The notes under the pieces were generated by a model. That model did no database searches. It was not told the origin of the DNA and worked only from the letters and a program-made list of their open reading frames with translations. This document shows, piece by piece, positions 31,303 through 37,690 of a stretch of 37,690 nucleotides of DNA (positions are counted from its first letter, which is position 1; every line of letters starts with the position of its first letter). Source of the DNA: Bacteroidota bacterium (GTDB lineage Bacteria > Bacteroidota > Bacteroidia > Sphingobacteriales > Sphingobacteriaceae); assembly GCA_013289045.1 (NCBI GenBank), contig JABDAU010000034.1, positions 942 to 38,631 of the forward strand, written 5' to 3'. The position numbers were made by a program, and so were the translations under genes.

Positions 31303-32394
31303 ATGAAAAAACATTACCGCCATGAAAACAATTGCCTAAACTGCGGCACGATCCTCGAGGGCCATTTCTGCCATAATTGCGGGCAGGAAAACCTGGAGAT
31401 GAAAGAAAGTTTCGGCCATATGATGCGTCATGCCATTAGCGACTATTTCCATTTCGACGATCAGTTTTTTTCGACCCTAAAACCACTTCTTTTTAAACCA
31501 GGCAAATTAACGGTCGAGTATAATACCGGGCACCGCGCATCGTATCTGCACCCAGTGAAGATGTATATTTTTATCAGTGTTATCTATTTCCTGGTGTTGT
31601 TTCAAACCGGTAACGACAATAAGCTTTACAAAATACAGGACGGCGGCAGCAAAACGGAAACAAAAGAAGGACTTTTACAAGCAAATGCTGCGATAGATAA
31701 AACCATTAATGACCCTCATACCGGCGAAAACACCATACTAGGGCTTAAAGCGGCAAAAGAGGCCAATATTGAAAGTATAAAAAGACTGGATGGTGACACA
31801 AGCAGCGCAGCCGAAACCGATACAGTATTGTTTGGCGTGAGCGTAGGAAAATTTAAAAATTACGACCAGTATTTAGCAGATCAGAAAAAGTTGCCGGAGA
31901 ATAAGCGTGATGGACTTTTTAAGAAAATGTTCACCAAAAACATGCTCTATTACCATGAGCGGTTTGGTTCACAGGCCAAAGAAATGGTTATAGAAAACTT
32001 CAACCATACCATACCCAAAATGATGTTTCTGATATTACCGTTATTTGCGTTAATACTTTACATCACCTTTATAAGGGACAAAAAGTTTTATGTAGAACAC
32101 ATGATCTATTCGTTTCACCTACATTGTTTCTTTTTCCTGTTTACCGCATTCATCATGCTTTTCCAGGCAATAACTTCTATTGGCAATTCGATAATGCAAT
32201 GGATATATTTTGCCGCTACCATTTATATCATTTGGTATATATACAAATCGTTAAGAGTAGTATACCATCGCAGCAAATTCCGCACTATTACAAAAATGTT
32301 CGGCATGAGCTTCGCCTATTTCTTTGTATTTATGTGCTGTATGACGATTGCAATTATGCTCACCATTCTTTTCAGGCCAATGCCTTCTGAGTAG
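31303..32394 (+). CDS. DUF3667 membrane protein with zinc ribbon
   Basis: The first 30 residues hold a zinc ribbon, C11xxC14 and C23xxC26 (NCLNCGTI and HFCHNCGQ), as usual in DUF3667. The next segment (FDDQFFSTLKPLLFKPGKLTVEYNTGHRASYLHPVKMYIFISVIYFLVL) is the family core and contains the first membrane helix. A polar loop of about 120 residues follows, then four membrane helices near the C-terminus. The function is unknown. It is the second gene of the permease operon. Its TAG stop is one base from the stop of the convergent GH53 gene. Confidence 0.87.
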   Translation: MKKHYRHENNCLNCGTILEGHFCHNCGQENLEMKESFGHMMRHAISDYFHFDDQFFSTLKPLLFKPGKLTVEYNTGHRASYLHPVKMYIFISVIYFLVLFQTGNDNKLYKIQDGGSKTETKEGLLQANAAIDKTINDPHTGENTILGLKAAKEANIESIKRLDGDTSSAAETDTVLFGVSVGKFKNYDQYLADQKKLPENKRDGLFKKMFTKNMLYYHERFGSQAKEMVIENFNHTIPKMMFLILPLFALILYITFIRDKKFYVEHMIYSFHLHCFFFLFTAFIMLFQAITSIGNSIMQWIYFAATIYIIWYIYKSLRVVYHRSKFRTITKMFGMSFAYFFVFMCCMTIAIMLTILFRPMPSE

Positions 32395-32395
32395 C

Positions 32396-33454
32396 CTAAT
32401 TACCAAAAGCCTGTAACGCTATGCTCGGGCGACCTGTGGTTGTAAACGCGCCAAGTCCGTAGCTTTGCCAGTTGTTGTAAGCCTCAGGCTCCCAATACCA
32501 TACACCTAAACCATTACCATTTGCCACCGAGTTAACTTTGGTGATAATATCAGTAAGGAACGACCTTGTAATACCAGGCTGATCGGATTCCATACCCGCT
32601 TCAACAATCATACAAGGCGTGCCATAGCGAGACACCATATCGTTAATATTGGCCAGGCATTGCGCATCCAGCGAAGTATAATTAGCTGTGGTCGGATATA
32701 GCGACATACCTATAATATCCCATTTTGCGCCGTTGGATTTCAATCCGTCAAAAACATACCTGAATAAGCTATTATTAAAACCATTTGATACATGTACGAT
32801 CACTTTGGTTGAAGGGCTGACAGATTTCACTGCATTATAGCCTGTGAGCACAAAGCCGGCGAAATTTGCCATGCTGCTGGTTGCCAACCCTGTTGGCCAA
32901 AGCATACCGTCGTCTACTTCATTACCTACCTGCACCCAATCAGGCGTTATGCCATTAGTTTGCAGGGTATCCATTACGTGTACGGTATAATTGTACAACG
33001 CAGTTTTCATATCTGTAAAATTTAAGGCCGACCATGCTGCCGGGGTTGGCTGTTTGCCAGGATCAGCCCACGAATCACTGTAGTGGAAATCGATAAGCAC
33101 CTTCATGCCGGCATTTTTTGCCCTGATAGCTTTTTTAACTACATCGGCAGTGTTGCACCAGCCATCGCTTGGGTTTACCCACGCCCTTAGCCTGATGGCA
33201 TTTACACCAACGCTGCCCATTAAAGCAAACAAGTCCTGCTGCTGCCCGCTGGTATTATAAAATTTGTATGATGACGCTTCCATCTGCGTTACCCAGCTCA
33301 CATCTGCACCTTTAATAAAGCTGGAAGATACCGTCGGCGCTTTGTAAGTGGTATCCTGCTGCTGCTGTTGTGGCTGATTATTGCCGCTTTTTGAACACCC
33401 CACTGCCGTGCATAAAATTACAAATGCGGCACTTACCCATCCTGCGTTTCTCAT
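32396..33454 (-). CDS. Arabinogalactan endo-beta-1,4-galactanase (GH53), lipoprotein
   Basis: It cleaves beta-1,4-galactan side chains of pectin. A lipoprotein signal peptide ends at Cys20 (TAVGC), followed by a Gln-rich linker. The GH53 barrel runs from about residue 45: ADVSWVTQMEA, VNAIRLRAWVNP and VLIDFHYSDSWADPGKQ. Glu179 in VQVGNEVDDGMLWP is the acid/base and Glu285 in IVEAGM the nucleophile. The 352-residue length is typical. It is not in a SusCD-type polysaccharide locus here. A minus-strand -7 box TATATTTG lies at 33504-33497. Confidence 0.93.
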   Translation of the reverse strand: MRNAGWVSAAFVILCTAVGCSKSGNNQPQQQQQDTTYKAPTVSSSFIKGADVSWVTQMEASSYKFYNTSGQQQDLFALMGSVGVNAIRLRAWVNPSDGWCNTADVVKKAIRAKNAGMKVLIDFHYSDSWADPGKQPTPAAWSALNFTDMKTALYNYTVHVMDTLQTNGITPDWVQVGNEVDDGMLWPTGLATSSMANFAGFVLTGYNAVKSVSPSTKVIVHVSNGFNNSLFRYVFDGLKSNGAKWDIIGMSLYPTTANYTSLDAQCLANINDMVSRYGTPCMIVEAGMESDQPGITRSFLTDIITKVNSVANGNGLGVWYWEPEAYNNWQSYGLGAFTTTGRPSIALQAFGN

Positions 33455-33496
33455 TCCCTTACGTTCTTGAATTTCTTAATTGGTTTATAACAATAA

Positions 33497-33504
33497 CAAA
33501 TATA
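33497..33504 (-). promoter_or_regulatory. -7 promoter box of the GH53 gene
   Basis: TATATTTG on the minus strand matches TAnnTTTG exactly, about 43 bases before the ATG. The region is very AT-rich, so a chance match is possible. Confidence 0.5.
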
Positions 33505-33550
33505 TAAAATAATTAATAACTGTATAAAAAACACTTTATTTTTTATGATA

Positions 33551-33583
33551 TAAAAATAGCCTGCAATATAATATTACAGGCTA
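33551..33583 (-). terminator. Terminator of the PorT-like gene
   Basis: The stem TAGCCTG/CAGGCTA (33557-33563 with 33577-33583) can extend inward through AATAT/ATATT after one mismatch. On the minus strand it is followed by TTTTTA. It lies ten bases after the stop of the PorT-like gene. Confidence 0.8.
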
Positions 33584-33592
33584 CACTAATTA

Positions 33593-34204
33593 CTAAAGCG
33601 AAAACAGGCGGTAAGCCAAAGTAAGGTTGAATAAATTAATCCGTGTATGCGAATTTTCTTCGGGGCCATAAGCGATTTTGTTGAGGCCTGCTTCATATCG
33701 CAGATCAACTGATAACGCCCGGATATCGATGCCTGCTCCTACTACCCAAGCGTAATTTTGATCTTTAAAATCCAGGCGGGCAGCTTCGCCGGCAGCATCA
33801 GAAAATGAATTGTCTTTATTGATAGCAAATGAAACCAGCGGACCGGTATAAAACCTGCCGCCTAAACCCAACGCGCCAACTTTACCGCCAAAAAGCAGCG
33901 GTACGTCTAAACTGGTAAGATGTGCCTTTGTGGTAACGGTTTGGTTATTATTGTTATAGCTAACGTTTACATCTTTCCCGGTTACATAAGCTTCAGGCTG
34001 AAAGTTGAAGCCCAATGCGCCGAACCTGGCCCAAATACCGCCAATGTACCCGGCCTGGTTGCTATTTTGAAAAGGGCCGCTTGATGGAAAATTGGTAAGG
34101 TTAACTCCACCCTTCAGGCCGAATGCAAAGCTCGGCAGCACTTGCGCTGATGCCATCCCGGCAAAAAATAAACAAACGATAAGTGTAAGTATTAATTTCT
34201 TCAT
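33593..34204 (-). CDS. PorT-like outer-membrane beta-barrel protein
   Basis: A 203-residue protein with a signal peptide (MKKLILTLIVCLFFAGMASAQ) and an eight-stranded barrel pattern of alternating hydrophobic residues, beginning with FGLKGGVNLTNFPSSG. The opening GLKGGVN and the closing strand LFNLTLAYRLF are typical of the Bacteroidota 'porin family / outer membrane beta-barrel' group. The function is unspecified. The gene lies 180 bases after tolC on the same strand, with a GC-rich hairpin in the gap, so it may be separately transcribed. Confidence 0.87.
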   Translation of the reverse strand: MKKLILTLIVCLFFAGMASAQVLPSFAFGLKGGVNLTNFPSSGPFQNSNQAGYIGGIWARFGALGFNFQPEAYVTGKDVNVSYNNNNQTVTTKAHLTSLDVPLLFGGKVGALGLGGRFYTGPLVSFAINKDNSFSDAAGEAARLDFKDQNYAWVVGAGIDIRALSVDLRYEAGLNKIAYGPEENSHTRINLFNLTLAYRLFSL

Positions 34205-34285
34205 AAGCTTAAAGGTAATTTGATGTTAGAAAAACGCCCGGTATTAAGTTTTATTGCCTTAAAATGAGGTTTTTGTGTTGGGATA

Positions 34286-34317
34286 TCCGGCCCGCACCAC
34301 CCGTGGCGCGAACCGGA
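34286..34317. other. GC-rich hairpin between the TolC-type and PorT-like genes
   Basis: TCCGG and CCGGA arms (34286-34290, 34313-34317) enclose a GC-rich stretch with an inner CCAC/GTGG pairing. No U-tract follows. It stands out from AT-rich flanks. Confidence 0.4.
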
Positions 34318-34384
34318 CATGTGAATATTATCTGACGATAAATTTATAAAAATTTAATAAATACCAAATAATATTTAAAAATAT

Positions 34385-35719
34385 TTAGAATGACAATTTC
34401 CCCTGGTAATAATCAAGCACTTTGCTATATACCAGGTAATCATATTGGGCTGCTATAAATGATATAGTGGCCGAGTCCATATTGTTTTTAGAAGTAATAT
34501 AATCCACTGAATTTAACACGCCCGACTCAAAGCGTATTTTTGATATACGGAAACTTTCGGTATAAGCTTTTACCTCTTCATCAAGCGCCTGGTAGCGTTT
34601 ATAAGCCGCGATCATGTTATAATAAGCCTGTTCAATGCTCTGCCTTACCACTATTTTAGTGTTATCTTCAATATATTTATCGTTCAACAGATCGAGTTTG
34701 GCGTTAGACATTGCATTCCTTTTTACGCCATTTGTAAATATTGGGATGGTTAACCCGAGGCTTACCTGCGTACCATAGTTATTACGAAACTGATCTGAAT
34801 AGCTCGAGGTGTTTGAATTTGTATAGTTGGTGTTTAAGGAGTAACCGCCGACTATTGATGGATATAATAATCCCCTATAGTATTTCACTTCCTTTTCTGC
34901 GCTCTGGCGCTGCAAAGTCGCGGCTTTTATCTCTGCCAGGCTATTTAATGCTGTTTGGTATACCGTTTCGGGATCAGCATCCTTGTCGCCTTGCAAATCT
35001 GCCGCATTTAAAGGCGCCAGCGTGGCATACCTGTCATATGGAATATTTAACACCTGAAACAGGCTTAGCATAGCCGAGCTAACATTGTTTTGAGCGGTTA
35101 CGAAGCTAACGTTCGCCTGTTGTAACGAACCGCGCAGATCATAAATGGTGGAAGCGGTTATGTTGCTTCCTTCTTTTTCCAACAACTCTCCCCTGTCGTC
35201 CTGCTCTTTTGCAAGGGCCAGTGTGCTCTTGGCGGCGCTCAATTGCTGCAAAGCATCAAGCACTTGCAGATAACTGGTGATAACATTTACGGTAACGACG
35301 TCTTTGGCCGCCTTAAAATTCATCTTGCCGGCCTGGAAAGCTAACGATGCTTGCTTAATGGCATTTTGATAAGCCAGACCGTTGAAAATAGTTACGTTGC
35401 CCCCTAACCCATAGTTATCATAAGTTACCGACTGATTAACATAGGTATTGGTAACCGGGCTGATAGAGCGGCCAGTAGTAACATAACGGCCTGCATTACC
35501 GCTCAGGTTAGGGATCATATTTTCTTTTTGCTGCAACAGGTTGATCCGTGCCCTTTCTGCAGAAACTGAATCCTGCTGTACAGTAAGGTTATTTTTTATG
35601 GCTATAGAAAGACACTTTTGCAAGTCATAAACCGTAGCTGTTGAATCTGCCTGTTGCGCTTGTGCGTCAAAGCCGATCGCTACCAGTAAAAAAACATATA
35701 GATATTTACGAAATAACAT
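34385..35719 (-). CDS. TolC family outer-membrane efflux protein
   Basis: A 444-residue TolC-type protein. A signal peptide (about 1-21, ending DAQAQ) is followed by the family start YDLQKCLSIAIKNNLTVQQ. Two copies of the helical-hairpin repeat follow, with coiled-coil segments at about 150-220 and 330-420. It should form the trimeric channel for a tripartite pump. It lies 18 bases after the ABC ATPase gene and is co-transcribed with it. The fusion protein (HlyD/MacA) expected in such a pump is not in this window. Confidence 0.9.
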   Translation of the reverse strand: MLFRKYLYVFLLVAIGFDAQAQQADSTATVYDLQKCLSIAIKNNLTVQQDSVSAERARINLLQQKENMIPNLSGNAGRYVTTGRSISPVTNTYVNQSVTYDNYGLGGNVTIFNGLAYQNAIKQASLAFQAGKMNFKAAKDVVTVNVITSYLQVLDALQQLSAAKSTLALAKEQDDRGELLEKEGSNITASTIYDLRGSLQQANVSFVTAQNNVSSAMLSLFQVLNIPYDRYATLAPLNAADLQGDKDADPETVYQTALNSLAEIKAATLQRQSAEKEVKYYRGLLYPSIVGGYSLNTNYTNSNTSSYSDQFRNNYGTQVSLGLTIPIFTNGVKRNAMSNAKLDLLNDKYIEDNTKIVVRQSIEQAYYNMIAAYKRYQALDEEVKAYTESFRISKIRFESGVLNSVDYITSKNNMDSATISFIAAQYDYLVYSKVLDYYQGKLSF

Positions 35720-35737
35720 TTTTTGTATTTGAAAGAA

Positions 35738-36415
35738 TTAAAGTTTTATTGACGATTCTATTTTACCATCCAATAAGTTAATGATACGACTGCCGTAGGT
35801 GGCATTTTTTTCGGAGTGCGTTACCTGTATAATGGTTACGCCATCTTCCTTGTTCAGTTTTTTGAAAAGCTCCATGATCTCTTCGCCCTGCCTCGAGTTA
35901 AGGTTACCGGTAGGCTCGTCAGCCAACAATAACCTTGGCTTTGCGATCAGCGCGCGGGCAATGCCCACCAATTGTTGCTGCCCGCCGGAAAGCTGCGCCG
36001 GGAAAAGATCTTTTTTGCCCACAATCTGGAAACGGTCCAGTATATCGGCTACCATCGCTTTGCGCTCGCCGCTTTTATAGTCCTGGTAAATAAGTGGTGT
36101 TTCGATGTTTTCATACACGGTCAGTTCATCAATAAGATGGTATGCCTGGAAAACGAAACCAATATATTTTTTATACAATGCCGAACGTTGTTTTTCCTTA
36201 AGCTGGTGCACAGCCTGTTCCATAAAATAATGGTAACCTTCCGAAGGTTCATCAAGCATGCCGATGATGTTTAGCAGAGTTGATTTACCCGAACCTGATG
36301 GCCCCATTATCGAAATGAATTCGCCTTCTTCAACCTCGAGGCTGATGTTGTTCAGTACAATGTTTTTTGTACCGCCAGCCATGAAGTATTTGGAAATATG
36401 CTGAAGTGATAACAT
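35738..36415 (-). CDS. ABC transporter ATPase, LolD/MacB type
   Basis: A 225-residue ATP-binding subunit. Walker [10 protein letters not shown] is at 38-46, the Q-loop Gln is at 90, the signature LSGGQ is at 142-146, Walker B LLLADEP is at 162-168 and the H-loop His is at 200. The [12 protein letters not shown] and DEPTGNL wording is typical of the LolD/MacB branch, which energises FtsX-like permeases. After the signature it reads [10 protein letters not shown] where most members have QQRVAIARAL. It precedes tolC by 18 bases and follows a permease gene, so the three probably act together in efflux. Confidence 0.92.
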   Translation of the reverse strand: MLSLQHISKYFMAGGTKNIVLNNISLEVEEGEFISIMGPSGSGKSTLLNIIGMLDEPSEGYHYFMEQAVHQLKEKQRSALYKKYIGFVFQAYHLIDELTVYENIETPLIYQDYKSGERKAMVADILDRFQIVGKKDLFPAQLSGGQQQLVGIARALIAKPRLLLADEPTGNLNSRQGEEIMELFKKLNKEDGVTIIQVTHSEKNATYGSRIINLLDGKIESSIKL

Positions 36416-36529
36416 GTATTAATGATTTATTATGAGTTACTTTTTTTATTACTGATGCCAAAATAGCTAATTAATTACCAATAATATAAACAATTGACAA
36501 TCAATATATTATTAATAAATCATTAATGA

Positions 36530-36560
36530 ATACTGTCCGTTAATGTAACACGGAGCGTTC
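36530..36560 (-). promoter_or_regulatory. Possible operator upstream of the ABC ATPase gene
   Basis: The arms TCCGT and ACGGA are separated by nine bases (on the plus strand CTGTCCGTTAATGTAACACGGAG around 36533-36555). The site is a plausible palindromic operator about 120 bases before the ATPase ATG. It is short and could be chance. Confidence 0.3.
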
Positions 36561-36579
36561 GGTTATGATACAGTGGGGG

Positions 36580-36690
36580 GTTAGAGATTGGAGATTAGTT
36601 GATTAGAGATTAGGCGCTGCAGTATATCGTCTGTCTATCTTTTCCTAATCTCTAATCTCCAACCTCTAATCTCTATTAACTAATCTCTTA
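36580..36690. repeat. GATTAGA repeats in inverted arrangement at the permease stop
   Basis: The left group (about 36580-36613) reads TTAGAGATTGGAGATTAG on the plus strand. The right group (36644-36690) carries the inverted form, ending in the TAA stop of the FtsX permease gene. The minus strand from the stop reads TAAGAGATTAG, then further units, and ends GATTAGGAAAA. The arms can pair over about 35 bases with several mismatches. Confidence 0.85.
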
Positions 36691-37690
36691 CTCCGACCTC
36701 AGACTCTTCACAGGATTCATCATTGCGGCTCTCATCGTCTGGAAGCCGGATGTGAACAGTGCCGTGATGAGCATACCCGCGCCGCTGATGGCGAATATCC
36801 ACCAGCTTATGGTTGTACGGTCGGCAAATGTTTGCATCCATTGGTTCATAGCATACCATGCGCCTGCTGTTGCCAGTATAAATGCAAGCAGTATAAGTAC
36901 TACCATTTCTCTTGAAAGCAGCATAACGATCTGTGATACCGTTGCGCCCAGCACCTTGCGTACACCTATTTCCTTTGTGCGCTGGTTTGTGGTATATATG
37001 GCCAAGCCGAACAAACCAAGGCAGCTGATAAAAATACAAACACCCGTGGCCCAGGTAAGCAATGTTGAGACGTGCTGCTCGGTGGTATACATTTTGGCGA
37101 TGCTCTCGTCAAAGAAATAATACTGAAAATCATCGTCAGGATATAATTCTTTCCAGTTTTTTTGCATTGCTGCTATAGCGGTTTTCCATTCATTGCCACC
37201 TGCTGTTTGCGGTTTTAAAGCGATATGCACAGTGCCCTCCCATTGTGGGTCCTGGGGATAAATCGCCATAGGTTTTATTGGCGCATGTAATGAGCCCTGG
37301 TGGAAATCTGCCACTACGCCAACAATCTGCTTGCCTCCTCTTGTACCAAACTTTATTAGCTTACCTATAGCCTTTGCCGGGTCGGTAAAGCCCAAAATGT
37401 GCGCATAAGTGCTATTAATAAGCATTTTGCCGGCTGTATCGGCAAGGGTGATGTTCCTGCCTGCCAACAACTTTATCTGGTATACTTTAATATAATTCTC
37501 ATCGCCGGATTTATGATAGAGTTCGGTCCTTATTTCTTTTTTCCCATCAGTATAAGTAACATCATTTGAGCTCCATCCGCCGGATGAAGGCACATCGCCA
37601 CCAAGGCTTAACAATTGCACCTGCGGCATATTTTTCACCTCGTTTACAAAGACTTGTTTTTTGCCCGGTTTTGATTTCCAGGGTAATTCC
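36688..37690 (-). CDS. FtsX/MacB-like ABC permease, C-terminal part (5' truncated)
   Basis: The frame is open to the right edge, with about 333 residues visible; a GTG at 37638 is internal and not the likely start. The N-terminal visible part is a periplasmic MacB-core domain (KNMPQVQLLSLGGDVPSSGG, then KLLAGRNITLADTAGKMLINSTYA). Three helices follow, with CIFISCLGLFGLAIYTTNQRTKEIGVRKVLGA as the conserved FtsX segment, and the end is MMNPVKSLRSE. It is the likely partner of the ATPase gene downstream, though 272 bases of repeat-rich DNA separate them. The TAA stop is the first base group of a GATTAGA repeat. Confidence 0.88.
   Translation of the reverse strand, partial: ELPWKSKPGKKQVFVNEVKNMPQVQLLSLGGDVPSSGGWSSNDVTYTDGKKEIRTELYHKSGDENYIKVYQIKLLAGRNITLADTAGKMLINSTYAHILGFTDPAKAIGKLIKFGTRGGKQIVGVVADFHQGSLHAPIKPMAIYPQDPQWEGTVHIALKPQTAGGNEWKTAIAAMQKNWKELYPDDDFQYYFFDESIAKMYTTEQHVSTLLTWATGVCIFISCLGLFGLAIYTTNQRTKEIGVRKVLGATVSQIVMLLSREMVVLILLAFILATAGAWYAMNQWMQTFADRTTISWWIFAISGAGMLITALFTSGFQTMRAAMMNPVKSLRSE

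Noticed and set aside
36530..36560. Sigma-54 promoter upstream of the ABC ATPase gene
   Set aside because: The GG and GC pair of a -24/-12 element at the right spacing is not visible; only a short palindrome is present.

Overview
This is a chromosomal segment of a member of the Bacteroidota, most likely Sphingobacteriaceae (a Mucilaginibacter or Pedobacter relative). The assignment is an inference from gene content and promoter style. At many genes the sequence shows the Bacteroidota -7 box TAnnTTTG instead of a sigma-70 -10 box, sometimes with TTTG 19 bases upstream. Families typical of the phylum are present: short-form AMP nucleosidase, DUF3667, DUF6438, PorT-like barrels, OmpA with TSP3 calcium repeats, and a DUF151 nuclease with a UVR tail. 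No rRNA, tRNA, CRISPR array, prophage or complete insertion sequence was seen.

Layout. 1-5009: the end of an alpha-2-macroglobulin gene, converging on AMP nucleosidase, a secreted esterase and citrate synthase. 5165-8737: an orphan FtsX/MacB-like permease, queA, ispD and a 48-residue membrane protein. 8852-14503: a DUF2795 protein, a PduO-type cobalamin adenosyltransferase, a GH19 chitinase lipoprotein, mannose-1-phosphate guanylyltransferase and recQ. 14790-19852: small envelope or stress proteins (DUF6438 lipoprotein, an unknown secreted protein, DUF3052, OsmC), an OmpA-family protein and a RelE/ParE toxin-antitoxin pair. 19902-24608: an SRPBCC protein with a SatP-type acetate transporter, phosphoglycerate mutase, rlmB and dnaB. 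24643-29679: an AT-rich lipoprotein, a chromate-type transporter, a TPR protein, etfBA and a DUF151 nuclease. 30022-37690: a nucleoside-type MFS permease with DUF3667, a GH53 galactanase, a PorT-like barrel, and a TolC / ABC ATPase / FtsX-permease group that runs off the right edge.

Most genes are housekeeping or envelope functions in short operons. Clear joint units are etfB-etfA-DUF151, the SatP transporter with SRPBCC, the toxin-antitoxin pair, esterase-AMP nucleosidase, and ABC ATPase-TolC.

The striking layer is intergenic. The window holds several families of short repeats: heptamer GATTAGA arrays, a TTTGCAG heptamer run, an AGTCATTA-type octamer run, GTGTAATC repeats, and at least five kinds of palindromic element. 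Many sit exactly at gene 3' ends. In six genes (the alpha-2-macroglobulin gene, ispD, manC, gpmA, rlmB and the right-edge FtsX permease) the stop codon lies inside or directly against a repeat, and in amn it lies six bases away. GATTAGA repeats carry TAG and have a period coprime to three, so they stop translation in every frame. This stop-codon-anchored repeat layer is the best candidate here for something undescribed.
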